A stretch of 64,000 bases of DNA, from NCBI RefSeq assembly GCF_003449015.1, contig NZ_QRGD01000001.1, positions 1,072,639 to 1,136,638 on the forward strand, given 5' to 3'. The position numbers and the translations under genes are program-made. Numbering within the stretch: the first letter of the stretch is position 1; each line of letters starts with the position of its first letter. This document shows, piece by piece, positions 8,504-17,867 of this stretch. The stretch is from Aureibaculum luteum. Lineage in GTDB: Bacteria > Bacteroidota > Bacteroidia > Flavobacteriales > Flavobacteriaceae. The notes under the pieces were generated by a model, which worked only from the letters and a program-made list of their open reading frames with translations, ran no database searches and had not been told where the DNA came from.

Positions 8504-8917
8504 CTAATTAATTAAAGGAACAACCACATCTTCAAAAGTATCATTACCATCGCTATCTTCTCCTTTCCAAAATCTAAAGGTATAATCTTCCGATTGTTCA
8601 ACATTTACTACAAATTCATATTCCATTGTTACAGGAACATCTGTGCATTGATCATTTTCATCAACAATAGATACAATTGCAATTTCTCTAGTTGTATCCA
8701 CTTGTTTATAATATAAATCATAAAAAGAATGACATGCATCAGGCAAATCATATTCAACTTTAATTGTATATGACATCCCTAATTCAAATTCATCTGGAAC
8801 AACATACGATTTAATCGGCAATGTTTTAAGCACCAAATTTGTGTCATTATCATCATTTAAACTACATGAAACCAATGTAACAGCAACCAAAAAGGTTAAT
8901 AAAACTTTTTTAATCAT
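8504..8917 (-). CDS. Small lipoprotein of unknown function
   Basis: 137 residues with a lipobox ending LVSC (Cys18), followed by an acidic Asn/Asp linker. The mature domain appears all-beta, with strands such as SYTIKVEYDLP and YEFVVNVEQSEDYTFRFW, and two Cys residues (DACHSF, DQCTDV) that could form a disulfide. It looks like a small immunoglobulin-like surface lipoprotein. It lies between the serpin gene and the sigma operon on the same strand, 68 nt after the serpin stop, and may be co-transcribed with the serpin. No family recognised. Confidence 0.65.
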   Translation of the reverse strand: MIKKVLLTFLVAVTLVSCSLNDDNDTNLVLKTLPIKSYVVPDEFELGMSYTIKVEYDLPDACHSFYDLYYKQVDTTREIAIVSIVDENDQCTDVPVTMEYEFVVNVEQSEDYTFRFWKGEDSDGNDTFEDVVVPLIN

Positions 8918-8985
8918 AATTCTAATTTTTTTTTAATTGTATAATAAAGATGTATCGATTGCAATAAGGTTGCGTAAATTTTATT

Positions 8986-10206
8986 TTATTCCACTACAGG
9001 CATACCAATTTTTCCTATAAAGCAGATGGCATTGGTTTTCTTTTCCGTAATTAAGAACAGAAAAGGCTTATTTAAAGTTATTCTAGTGCTTGAGCCTGTA
9101 GAGGTTGTTTCAATTCCTATAGTTGTTACAGCAGCTGATTCTGTTCCTTTTTCATTTACTTCTATAAATGTTTTTTGCTTTACAAAAGCTATTTTCGTCG
9201 CTATATCGCTAATTCCGCTAAAATCAGCATTGTCGGTAAAAGCATTACCTAATCCTAAATTATCAAGTGCTTCATTAAACATTTTTTCATAAGCGAAAGT
9301 AAATTTTGGCATACTTAAAGAAATCCCAGTTTCATTGTATTGATCAAGCCAATTATTCCAACTTTCTTCATTCATTTCTGCAATAATATCCGTAACGTTT
9401 TTATCTTCATTTGGTAAAAATAACATCATACTATATTTATCATTTTTGTACGGCAATATAACCGATGAAAATAGGCTGTTTGATAGAAAAGATAAATCTT
9501 GTTCCATATTCATCATGGCAACATTTTTAACACTTCCTTCTTTTGGATAAAAAGACTGATCGTTTGTGTTTTCTATTTTAAACTTGTATTTCCAGTCGCT
9601 TTTAAAATACAACGCATTGATTGCAAACAAAATCATACTTGGAGAAATATTATCAATAACAGTTGGTATTTTCTGTTGCGTCTTATCAGCAACCCAATTA
9701 TTGATAATGTCTACAGAATTTGGGTCTTTAAAATCCAAATTTTGGACCTTAGCATCATAAAATTCTTTATTCAAATCAATAAATGCATTCTTCAAAGGAA
9801 AAGAGTTTTTAATCCATAATGAATTGGCAATATTAAATATAGCTCCAGAATGATTATCTGACAACTGAGCTATAAGGTTTTGGTTGACTAAATTAACTTC
9901 TTCTAATGATGTGTTTCCATAATTAAAAACACTATTAAAGGCCTCTTTAGTTTGGTTTTCAGCTCCATTGTAAACCATACCTAACGCCAATGAGGCACTA
10001 ACGGGTGAAATCATAAAGTTTTGTGACGATTCTTCTTTTGCTATTTCTTTAAAAAGTGAAAAAGAAAATTCATTATTTGACTTTACAATCTCGCCACTTT
10101 TGGCGATGGATTCAAATTCGGGCAAAGGTTCATTAGTTCCTGACTCACAAGATATTAGTATAATCGCTAGAAAAAGAATCGGTAGTAAATAGAATTTCTT
10201 CATCAT
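8986..10206 (-). CDS. Serpin-family protease inhibitor, lipoprotein
   Basis: 406 residues with a lipobox ending LISC (Cys20), then a full-length serpin domain. Signature segments include NFMISPVSASLALGMVYNGA near the N-terminus, FAINALYFKSDWKYKF mid-protein and LNKPFLFLITEKKTNAICF at the end. The reactive-loop hinge starts at Glu352-Lys-Gly354-Thr-Glu. Counting from Gly354 as P15, the scissile bond would be Thr368-Ser369. The small residues P12-P9 (Ser, Ala, Ala, Val) fit an inhibitory serpin able to insert its loop. The probable role is protecting the cell surface from serine proteases. It is divergent from the LuxE-like gene. Confidence 0.9.
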   Translation of the reverse strand: MMKKFYLLPILFLAIILISCESGTNEPLPEFESIAKSGEIVKSNNEFSFSLFKEIAKEESSQNFMISPVSASLALGMVYNGAENQTKEAFNSVFNYGNTSLEEVNLVNQNLIAQLSDNHSGAIFNIANSLWIKNSFPLKNAFIDLNKEFYDAKVQNLDFKDPNSVDIINNWVADKTQQKIPTVIDNISPSMILFAINALYFKSDWKYKFKIENTNDQSFYPKEGSVKNVAMMNMEQDLSFLSNSLFSSVILPYKNDKYSMMLFLPNEDKNVTDIIAEMNEESWNNWLDQYNETGISLSMPKFTFAYEKMFNEALDNLGLGNAFTDNADFSGISDIATKIAFVKQKTFIEVNEKGTESAAVTTIGIETTSTGSSTRITLNKPFLFLITEKKTNAICFIGKIGMPVVE

Positions 10207-10273
10207 TAATAGTTTGAATTTTATACTTAGATGATTAATATAAAGAAAGGTTGCTTAATTTTACCGTTTTATT

Positions 10274-11248
10274 ATGAACCTAAATACTATTTTCGAAATA
10301 CAATCCGAAGAGGATTTTACCAAACTGGCTTTGACTATTTTTAAGTATCAATTTAAGAATAATAAAGTGTATCGTTCTTTTTGTACGCTATTAAATGTTT
10401 ATCCCAGTGACATAAAAAGTATTGAAGAAATACCATTTTTACCTATTCAGTTTTTTAAATCGCATCATGTAGTATCGTCTACAGATACAGTTCAACAAAT
10501 TTTCACCAGTTCTGGAACGACAGGAACCGCAACCAGTAAACATTATGTAACTGATCTTTCTACCTATGAGCAAAGTTACCTCAACGCCTTTAAGTATTTT
10601 TATGGAAATATAGAAGAATATATCGTTTTAGCACTGCTACCCTCCTATTTAGAAAGAGAAGGATCTTCATTGATATATATGGTTAATGATTTGATAAAAA
10701 AATCTAGAAAGCCAGAGAGTGGATTTTATTTAGACAATTTATCTACACTAAAAGACACCCTTGTTAAATTAGATGAGAAAGGGGAAAAAGTGTTACTTAT
10801 TGGAGTTTCTTTTGCTTTATTAGATCTAGTTGAAAACTATACTTTCAATCTCAAAAACACCATTATTATGGAAACAGGAGGTATGAAAGGAAGACGTAAG
10901 GAGTTAATTAGAAATGAACTGCACAACCTATTAATGGACGGTTTCGGTGTTGATAAAATTCACTCAGAATATGGAATGACAGAATTATTAAGTCAAGGCT
11001 ATTCTAAGGGTCATGGTATTTTTAATACACCGCCTTGGATGAAAATTTTGATACGTGACACAGAAGATCCTTTACAACTTTTATCTAATGAAAAAACAGG
11101 TGGACTTAATGTTATTGACTTGGCAAATATTAATTCGTGTTCGTTTATTGCTACGCAAGATTTAGGTAAAAACCATGTAAATGGTAGTTTCGAAATCTTA
11201 GGTCGTTTTGACCATTCAGATGTAAGGGGCTGTAATTTGCTCATTTGA
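10274..11248 (+). CDS. LuxE-like acyl-protein synthetase / acyl-activating enzyme
   Basis: A 324-residue member of the LuxE branch of adenylate-forming enzymes. The ATP-binding P-loop is FTSSGTTGT (residues 77-85), and HSEYGMTELLSQGY in the C-terminal third matches the A5-type motif. The family activates acyl or aryl carboxylates through adenylates. LuxE links fatty acids to a protein cysteine in luminescence, but no luxCDAB genes are here, so the substrate is unknown. Length suggests the C-terminal swivel domain is short. It is transcribed alone, 67 nt from the divergent serpin gene. Confidence 0.75.
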   Translation: MNLNTIFEIQSEEDFTKLALTIFKYQFKNNKVYRSFCTLLNVYPSDIKSIEEIPFLPIQFFKSHHVVSSTDTVQQIFTSSGTTGTATSKHYVTDLSTYEQSYLNAFKYFYGNIEEYIVLALLPSYLEREGSSLIYMVNDLIKKSRKPESGFYLDNLSTLKDTLVKLDEKGEKVLLIGVSFALLDLVENYTFNLKNTIIMETGGMKGRRKELIRNELHNLLMDGFGVDKIHSEYGMTELLSQGYSKGHGIFNTPPWMKILIRDTEDPLQLLSNEKTGGLNVIDLANINSCSFIATQDLGKNHVNGSFEILGRFDHSDVRGCNLLI

Positions 11249-11380
11249 GAAATACTGAAATTTAAGTTTCTAAAACAGTATTGTTTTTAAATTGAAAGGA
11301 GTCAAAACCTTTTTTGAAAATTCTTAACTCCCTTTAATTTGACTAAATTTTCTATATAAAATACATTTCTTTTTATACTG

Positions 11381-12040
11381 TTAACTTACCAACTGATAAC
11401 GCCTTGCACCACTGTCTTGTTCAGAAATCTTTAATGTATCTAAGTAGTTTTTAAACTGCTCTATATAATTATAAAAAATACTTTTATCATTTGTAATTCT
11501 TTTCATAGTTCTTACGCCTTCCAAAGAATTTATAATGAATTCTGCTGCAGGTTCTGTATTAATATGCCTATCTAAATAGCCATCATCAATTCCTCGATAT
11601 AAAAAATTTATCAAAGCAACTTTCCATTCGTTCATTATATCCTTCAATTGAAGTTGTAATTTATAATCATTTTCTTCATGACTTAAATCTATAATAAAGT
11701 TGACTAATGGACTCCCTAAATTTTGATTTAAAGATTTATCATTTATTAATTTATCTTGTAGTAAATCAGAAAGTATAAATATAGGATTACCACGTTCAGA
11801 TAAAGGCTCAATAAAATCACTATGAATTTCCTTACTTACTCGTTCCTGAATTATAGCCTCAACAAAATGATGTTTATTTTCAAAATGATAATAAAATGCA
11901 CCTTTGGTCAAGCTAACATCTTTTATAATAGTATCTATACTTACAGCATGATACCCATACATTTTAATTAATTCATAGCCTTTGTCAATTAATTTCTGCC
12001 TAGTCAATCTTCGTTTTATTTCTTGAGTCATTTTTTCCAC
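11381..12040 (-). CDS. TetR/AcrR-family transcriptional regulator
   Basis: 219 residues. The N-terminal TetR helix-turn-helix (about 12-58) includes GYHAVSIDTIIKDVSLTKGAFYYHF split over helices 2-3, with the typical KGAFYYHF recognition segment. The C-terminal ligand domain is divergent. The start may be this ATG or the second ATG three codons in. It is followed by a 132-bp gap to the convergent LuxE-like gene and preceded by 433 bp without genes, so it does not belong to the efflux operon. A GATACT-CCCGA-AGTATC palindrome 15 nt upstream could be its operator. Confidence 0.85.
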   Translation of the reverse strand: MEKMTQEIKRRLTRQKLIDKGYELIKMYGYHAVSIDTIIKDVSLTKGAFYYHFENKHHFVEAIIQERVSKEIHSDFIEPLSERGNPIFILSDLLQDKLINDKSLNQNLGSPLVNFIIDLSHEENDYKLQLQLKDIMNEWKVALINFLYRGIDDGYLDRHINTEPAAEFIINSLEGVRTMKRITNDKSIFYNYIEQFKNYLDTLKISEQDSGARRYQLVS

Positions 12041-12473
12041 TTATTTAAAATACTGATACTCCCGAAGTATCGAGACAGTACGATGTTATTACATTGATGA
12101 AACAATTATAAGTTAAAAATTCCTACTTTTTTATTCAATTATTTATTGAAAGGTTAAATACTAAGCAGTTTGTGATAAATAGGATTGTTAGAACAAAAAC
12201 CACTAAAAACATACGCTAGCAATCTTTTTAATACTATATAGTTTGTTTATTTAGCGAAAATAAATCGCTAGTTGTGTTATTAAGTATGGTAATCAATAGT
12301 ACTTTTTGTTATTTTCATCCTCTAATATTATCCAAGCACATTATCCATCTTCAATCAACCTTTGTTCCCTGTTCTTATAATAAGATGAATGCTATATTCA
12401 TTAATTCTTAGCGGTAATTGTTTCTAATAAATGAAAATACTTATACAACAAGGTACAATCTAAGTAATGGTAT
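12041..12473. other. Intergenic region, 433 bp, between TetR gene and efflux operon
   Basis: AT-rich with no open frame of note. It holds the palindrome at 12055-12071 and a GCTAG-rich patch (12213-12272) containing two CGCTAG copies. I see no strong terminator with a T-run for the efflux operon that ends at 12474, and no RNA gene. Confidence 0.4.
12055..12071. repeat. Palindrome GATACT-CCCGA-AGTATC upstream of the TetR gene
   Basis: Perfect 6-bp inverted repeat with a 5-nt spacer, 15 nt upstream of the TetR start. It may be a TetR operator. The CTCCCGA-TAT core also resembles the dispersed palindrome at 26356-26371, so it could be a repeat rather than an operator. Confidence 0.4.
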
Positions 12474-13688
12474 TTAATGTTGAGCTTTCAACATTTTAGA
12501 TTCTTTAAAAGCTCTTCTTTTTAATGAAATGGAAGCCAACACAAAATAAATTAGGCTTAATATCCATAAATGATTCCATTCATTTATAACTTCAAAGAAA
12601 CTGGCCTTCATTTGTGTTAATCGTACAAAACCATTGATACCAGGAGTTGAAGGGACTAATTTTGCCAAGCCTTTATAAAATTCAGAAAACCCTTCAACAG
12701 GAAATGATAATCCACTCAACATTAGCGATGGAACCGAAATAAGTACCAAAAAGACAATAGCTTCTTCACGTCTTTTAAAAAAGGAACTGATTGAGATACC
12801 CAAAAATACGGTAGAAAACACATAAGGCACTAAAAATAGGTAAATCGTGAGTAACGAAGACCTAACTGGAATTGAAAATAGTGTATAAACGATGCCAACT
12901 TGAATGGGAATAACCACCATAAAAATAGCTGTATATAAACATGCTTTTGCCAACAAAATAGGAATGGTTCCACCTGGATGTAATAATCTAGGAAAATTTG
13001 TATGTGTTGATATATATTCTTGTCTAGAACCACTTAAAATACCAATTCCCATGAGCAACACTAATTGCACAAGTAATGCAGTTAGCATTGGAATTAAATA
13101 ATTTGCATAACCTGCGGAAGAATTAAATAAACTCGTAGAAATTGCTTTTATGGGTGTGTAATTTTGTTGTGCTTCATCAATTGTTTTACCCAAGGCCATT
13201 TGTTTTTTAATAACAATACCCGCTGAAAAGTAACCGTTAATTGTAGTGACATCTCCCAAAACTTTTTTGTAGAATATCATATTAGCAGCATCTGAAAAAG
13301 TAGTAATGGCAGTTTGTTTTCCGCTACGAATGTTTTTTTCAAAGTTTTTAGGAATAATAACAATTCCCATGATATCTTTTGAATAGTAAGCCACTTTAGC
13401 TGCTTGTACATCAGTGTAATTTGAAATTGTTTTTAAGCCCTCTGTAGCATCCAACATATTTATGTAATCTCTACTCATTTTAGACGCATCTTGATTGATG
13501 ACAGCAACAGGAACATCTTTGACTATTTGATTAGAATATATATATGTGTAAGCAATCAAAATAACAACAGTCATTAATATAAAAGTACTTATAACTGCTT
13601 TATCTGATTTAATAGCACTCCATTCAGTGGTAATGGTATTCCAAAAGGAGGTTTTCGCTTTATAATATGTTTTAAAAGATACCTTCAT
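12474..13688 (-). CDS. ABC-2 type transporter permease
   Basis: 404 residues. It has one N-terminal membrane helix (about 33-52), a large extracytoplasmic domain with IVKDVPVAVINQDASKMSR typical of the ABC2_membrane_3 (YhgE/YbhS-like) group, then five or so helices from about residue 200. It is the last gene of the operon, 1 nt after the first permease, and both probably form a heterodimer. No ATP-binding subunit is encoded in the operon. Role: export of drugs or lipids together with the adjacent HlyD and TolC proteins. Confidence 0.85.
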   Translation of the reverse strand: MKVSFKTYYKAKTSFWNTITTEWSAIKSDKAVISTFILMTVVILIAYTYIYSNQIVKDVPVAVINQDASKMSRDYINMLDATEGLKTISNYTDVQAAKVAYYSKDIMGIVIIPKNFEKNIRSGKQTAITTFSDAANMIFYKKVLGDVTTINGYFSAGIVIKKQMALGKTIDEAQQNYTPIKAISTSLFNSSAGYANYLIPMLTALLVQLVLLMGIGILSGSRQEYISTHTNFPRLLHPGGTIPILLAKACLYTAIFMVVIPIQVGIVYTLFSIPVRSSLLTIYLFLVPYVFSTVFLGISISSFFKRREEAIVFLVLISVPSLMLSGLSFPVEGFSEFYKGLAKLVPSTPGINGFVRLTQMKASFFEVINEWNHLWILSLIYFVLASISLKRRAFKESKMLKAQH

Positions 13689-13689
13689 T

Positions 13690-14859
13690 TTAAATATGAT
13701 GCTTAAATTCTCCTTTAATAAATAGCGTTTTTAATTTAAACCAACCTAGTGTAAGAGGTACAATACATAACACAATCAGTATGATTATAGATTTTAACGA
13801 ATAAAATATTGGATAACCTCGTTGAGATTGGTCTAATAACAATTCGAAAAAATGAGTAAATGGAAAAATTTGGCTTAACCATTGCATAAATTTTGGCATT
13901 CCAAAAATTGGAAATGTAATTCCTGAAAAGGATAAACTAACCGCTGCAAAACCAGATGCTATTGTTAATGCTTCCCTAAAACTATTGGTTAACGCAATAA
14001 TTAATAATGCAAAAGATTGATTGGCAATAATTAATAAAAGAAGACCAACCAACACACCTATTTTACTTCCATGAAAAGGGAAATCTTGCCATACGTACAT
14101 GCTCATTAGCATAATGACGCCAACCAACATAAACCACAATGTATAGGGTAAAACTTTACCTACAATAATTGACCATAGGTTTCCATTTGCAATGCTTAAT
14201 AATTTGTTGCCTTTATTATATTTTATATCAGTTCCAAAACAGTAGGTAGTGGTAAGAATGACAAACAATTGGAAAAACATAGCCAAAAACCCGGTATTAA
14301 GATAATAAGAATAATTGGTGAATGGATTCGATAACACATGATTGTTCGTTGTTAACGGTTGAAAATTAATAATGGCCTGTTGGGTAGAAATTCCTTGTTT
14401 CCGTTGCTTTTCAATGTTAATTCCAGCTGAAATAGTTCCTATTACTTTTCTAAAAGCTTTGTATTCCAACCCTCCAGCTAATATTAAATCACTATTGTAT
14501 TGGTTTATGATATTTACCTGCTTTCCTTTTTTTAAGTTTACTTCAAAATCTTGTGGAATGGTTATAAGTCCATATACTTTTCCTAGCCTAATGAGTTCTT
14601 CACCTTTTTGCTCATTTAAAGGGAAATAGCTTACTTCCAATTCTGGAGACGATTCTAATTGAGAAATTACATTTCTTGAAATTGATGAATGGTCTAAATC
14701 TATAATTGCAATAGGTAAATCTCGTGCAACACCATCACTTAAAAGTGTATTAAAGAATAAAATAGAGACAAAAGGAAGTATTACAGCAAAAATGAATGTA
14801 GTTTTTGAACTAAATAATTGTGCTATTTCTCGCTTCGCTATTTGTACTGATGGTTTCAT
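13690..14859 (-). CDS. ABC-2 type transporter permease
   Basis: 389 residues with the same architecture as its neighbour. It has an N-terminal helix (about 21-40), an extracytoplasmic domain carrying DLPIAIIDLDHSSISRN, and a block of C-terminal helices (about 180-375). The paired DLPIAIIDLD and DVPVAVINQD segments show the two permeases are paralogues. It starts 1 nt after the HlyD gene and ends 1 nt before the second permease, so tight co-translation is likely. The gene for the motor ATPase is not nearby. Confidence 0.85.
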   Translation of the reverse strand: MKPSVQIAKREIAQLFSSKTTFIFAVILPFVSILFFNTLLSDGVARDLPIAIIDLDHSSISRNVISQLESSPELEVSYFPLNEQKGEELIRLGKVYGLITIPQDFEVNLKKGKQVNIINQYNSDLILAGGLEYKAFRKVIGTISAGINIEKQRKQGISTQQAIINFQPLTTNNHVLSNPFTNYSYYLNTGFLAMFFQLFVILTTTYCFGTDIKYNKGNKLLSIANGNLWSIIVGKVLPYTLWFMLVGVIMLMSMYVWQDFPFHGSKIGVLVGLLLLIIANQSFALLIIALTNSFREALTIASGFAAVSLSFSGITFPIFGMPKFMQWLSQIFPFTHFFELLLDQSQRGYPIFYSLKSIIILIVLCIVPLTLGWFKLKTLFIKGEFKHHI

Positions 14860-14860
14860 T

Positions 14861-15859
14861 TTATCCTTTAAATTGAGAATAATCGATTAAAAGGCTCATT
14901 CCAGGGCGTAGTTCTATCTCTTCAGAAACCGGAGATGCTTTTATTTCAAAGGTTCTAACATCAAAATCACCAGTAGCCTTAGTTGCATTCCATGTTGCAT
15001 AATCGCCTAAAGGAGCCACATAGTAAATTTTAAATTTTACTTTTTTGTTGTTTAACGCTGGAATAGTAGCTTCAAACTCTGATTCTTTTTTAAAGTTCAT
15101 CAAGCTTGTTTCTTTAACATTTACAATGGCATAACTGTTAGTTAAATCAACTAAATGAACTACAGGATAACCAGCTCCAATCAGCTCTCCTTCTTCTGGT
15201 AAAAAATTGAGGACTTCAGCATCTATAGGAGCGATGATATTGCGTTCGTTTTTATAGCTTTCTAATTCTACCAAAGCTCCGTCGGCCTGTTTTACCAATG
15301 CAGAAGCGGCTTCAATATCTTCATTTCTAGCACCTTTTAAAGCCATTTGATAACCACTTAAAGCAGTTTCTTGATCTTTTAAAGCGGCTTCTTTTTTAGC
15401 AAAAATTTCATCGCGTTGTTGTTCAGAAATAACACCATCTTTAAACAGGCTTTCCATTCTTTCAAATGTTTTTTCCATCACATTAGCTGCTGCAGTTGCT
15501 TTTCCGTATATGCTTTTTGCGGCTTGTATTTCTTCTTTTCGAGCACCATTTGTAGCTTTATTTTTTTGAGCATTTGCTGCGTCTTTTAATGCTAAAGCTT
15601 GTTGCTCTTTTGCCATAATTTCAGGACTTTTAAGAGTTGCCAGTAACTGTCCCTTTTTAACACTTGCCCCTTCTTTTACCTCAAAAGTGTTAACCCTTGT
15701 AGGTATTTTAGCAGATAGATAAATTTCTTTCGCTTCAATTCTACCTTGTAATACAATCGATTTAGGTTTATTTAAAAACCAAATACCGATTAACACTAAA
15801 ATGGCAATAAATACAATGCTAAAAAGTGATTTTATAAATTTTGCATTTTTCATTTTCAT
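14861..15859 (-). CDS. HlyD-family periplasmic adaptor (membrane fusion protein)
   Basis: 332 residues. It has an N-terminal membrane anchor (about 10-28), a lipoyl-like half motif (SVKKGQLLATLKSPE), a long helical hairpin (about 75-200) with duplicated GARKEEIQAA / GARNEDIEAA segments, the second lipoyl half, and a beta-barrel domain. It bridges the inner-membrane permeases and the TolC-like channel. It starts directly after the TolC stop, with no spacer, and ends 1 nt before the permease. It most resembles the YbhG/YhiI group of ABC-associated adaptors. Confidence 0.9.
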   Translation of the reverse strand: MKMKNAKFIKSLFSIVFIAILVLIGIWFLNKPKSIVLQGRIEAKEIYLSAKIPTRVNTFEVKEGASVKKGQLLATLKSPEIMAKEQQALALKDAANAQKNKATNGARKEEIQAAKSIYGKATAAANVMEKTFERMESLFKDGVISEQQRDEIFAKKEAALKDQETALSGYQMALKGARNEDIEAASALVKQADGALVELESYKNERNIIAPIDAEVLNFLPEEGELIGAGYPVVHLVDLTNSYAIVNVKETSLMNFKKESEFEATIPALNNKKVKFKIYYVAPLGDYATWNATKATGDFDVRTFEIKASPVSEEIELRPGMSLLIDYSQFKG

Positions 15860-17230
15860 CTATTTTTCATTTAAGAACGATTCAGTTTCGCCAATACGCA
15901 CCATAAGCTCACCATAAGCTACATTGTACAGGTATAAAGCTTTTATTTTATGTAGTTTTATTTCAGTTAATTTTAATGTTGCATCTACAACTTCCAATGA
16001 AGTTCCTGTACCTTCTTCAAAAGCACGTGTTCGCATAAATTTTAATTTTTTAGCAAAGGTTTCATCAGTTTTAAGACTTTTAAATTGTTCCAATTGCTTT
16101 TCAATTTCATTGTATAATTTTTCAGTGTAGGTCGTTAAATTCAATCGAGCTTGTTTGTTTAAAGCTTCTATTTGAGATACTTTGTATTTAGAAGCTTTTA
16201 TTTTATGTTCACGTTGAAAGCCATTAAACAATTCCCATTCTACACCAACACCTACAACCCATTTTGTATCTACTAAAGGTAAGTTGTCTTTCCAAAGTAA
16301 ATATTTTCCAAAAACACCAACTTTTGGAAAATAATCACTGTTCTCTACCTTGACACCAACTTTAGCAAGTTCATAATTTCTTTCGATTGTTTTAAGTTGT
16401 TTGTTTTCTTTCAACATCTCACTTTGAAATTCATTTAACGGCTTCAAAATAGATGGATCTGTAAATTCAGTAGAAATTGTCTCAAGGTCATCAATACCAA
16501 TTAAATTCTTTAGTGCTGTTGTTGCCAATGCAACATCTTTTTTCGCAGCTAACAATTCCCTTTTAGCATTAGATAATGCCACTTTTGCATTCAAAGTTTC
16601 TACTTCTGGAATCATTCCATTTTCAAAAAATTTATCGGCATGGTTACTATGCAATAATACCGTTTCACAGACTTCTTTTCTTAAAACCTCAGCTTCTTTA
16701 GCCAGTTTTAATTTATAGAAATAAGTTATTAAATTAACTGTTAATTCATCTTCCTTCAACCTGTGATTATTTTCCGAAAGATCTAATTTAATTTCAGAGG
16801 CTTTATTAGCAGCATTAATTTTTCCACCAGCATAAAGCGGCATAGAAATGTCTGCAGATGCAAAACCTATGTTTCTATCTAATAATGAAAAATTCCAATC
16901 GCCTAAAACAGCTACGGGGTCAGAAATACTTAGCAAACCACCTACCATGTCTCGTTCTGCGTTTAAATTGGTCGAAATATCTTTATCTAAATTCAAATAG
17001 GTACCTGAAAGACTAACTGTAGGAAGTCGTAATCCCTTAGTTGCTTTTTGTTCTTCTTCCATTGATTTAACTTCAAAACTGGAGGCTTTTATTTCTCCAT
17101 TTTTTTCTAACATTAACTCACGGGCTTTTTTCAAAGTGAGTTCTTGTGCATTTGACACAGTACCAATTAAAAATAACATACACGTTGCTATTTTTAGGAT
17201 TGGCACTATTTTTATTTTATTAAACTCCAT
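15860..17230 (-). CDS. TolC-family outer-membrane efflux protein
   Basis: 456 residues with a signal peptide (about 1-29, ending SNAQ) and two OEP repeats of long helices alternating with short barrel strands. Examples are the helical stretch starting ELTLKKARELMLEKNGEIKAS, and the second repeat around LKENKQLKTIERNYELAKVGVKVE followed by YFPKVGVFGKY. It forms the outer-membrane duct of the tripartite exporter. It lies 10 nt after the TetR gene and directly abuts the HlyD gene. Confidence 0.9.
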   Translation of the reverse strand: MEFNKIKIVPILKIATCMLFLIGTVSNAQELTLKKARELMLEKNGEIKASSFEVKSMEEEQKATKGLRLPTVSLSGTYLNLDKDISTNLNAERDMVGGLLSISDPVAVLGDWNFSLLDRNIGFASADISMPLYAGGKINAANKASEIKLDLSENNHRLKEDELTVNLITYFYKLKLAKEAEVLRKEVCETVLLHSNHADKFFENGMIPEVETLNAKVALSNAKRELLAAKKDVALATTALKNLIGIDDLETISTEFTDPSILKPLNEFQSEMLKENKQLKTIERNYELAKVGVKVENSDYFPKVGVFGKYLLWKDNLPLVDTKWVVGVGVEWELFNGFQREHKIKASKYKVSQIEALNKQARLNLTTYTEKLYNEIEKQLEQFKSLKTDETFAKKLKFMRTRAFEEGTGTSLEVVDATLKLTEIKLHKIKALYLYNVAYGELMVRIGETESFLNEK

Positions 17231-17240
17231 TTACTTTCAT

Positions 17241-17831
17241 TTACATTTTTAAAAACTTTAAAATATTGGTTGTTAAATAGTTTAGGTCATCATTATCTTT
17301 TGATTGTTCTAAACCAAAGGCTTTATTTCTTTTAAAATTGATATAATCAACCGGATAAATTAAGATGTGGTAGTGCAATTGAAACAAGCTAATAGTATCA
17401 GAAACTTCACCTGAAGTTATTCCTATACGTTTTATGTTTTCCATTAAACCAAAATGTTTCACTTTAAGTTCTTCCGATAAATTAAAATTTTCATTGTGTA
17501 ATAATTGATAGTAGAATTTAGAAGCAATCGTTTCGTTTTTAGAATACACTATTCTATTGCTAATAAAAGTATTGATAATAGGTTCAATTGTTGAGGGATT
17601 TAGTGTTAATAAAAACTCTAATTCATTAACCAATGACATGACTTTTTTCGAGTATAAATCATTAATTAAATCTTGTTTTCCACTATATATACGGTATAAA
17701 TAACCTCCACTAACATTTGCATTTTTGGCTATCATGGCTATCGTAGTTGCTTCAATACCATGTGTAACAATAGTTTCCATTGTAGCTTCTTTAATACGAT
17801 TTATTTTATCTTCGTCAATTTTACGTGCCAT
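17241..17831 (-). CDS. TetR-family repressor heading the efflux operon
   Basis: 196 residues. The N-terminal helix-turn-helix (about 10-52) includes GIEATTIAMIAKNANVSGG and YLYRIYSGKQDL. The C-terminal ligand-binding part is divergent. As first gene of the five-gene transcript and with a perfect palindrome over the promoter (17868-17889), it is probably an autorepressor that lifts when a transported compound binds. The ATG start lies 27 nt downstream of the promoter box. Confidence 0.9.
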   Translation of the reverse strand: MARKIDEDKINRIKEATMETIVTHGIEATTIAMIAKNANVSGGYLYRIYSGKQDLINDLYSKKVMSLVNELEFLLTLNPSTIEPIINTFISNRIVYSKNETIASKFYYQLLHNENFNLSEELKVKHFGLMENIKRIGITSGEVSDTISLFQLHYHILIYPVDYINFKRNKAFGLEQSKDNDDLNYLTTNILKFLKM

Positions 17832-17857
17832 ATTAAATAGGTTAATTATTCACAGTA

Positions 17858-17865
17858 CAAAATTA
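17858..17865 (-). promoter_or_regulatory. Promoter -7 box (TAATTTTG) of the efflux operon
   Basis: On the minus strand this reads TAATTTTG, matching the Bacteroidota -7 element TAnnTTTG, 26 nt upstream of the TetR start. The adjacent palindrome begins immediately upstream, so a bound repressor would block polymerase. Confidence 0.6.
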
Positions 17866-17867
17866 TG

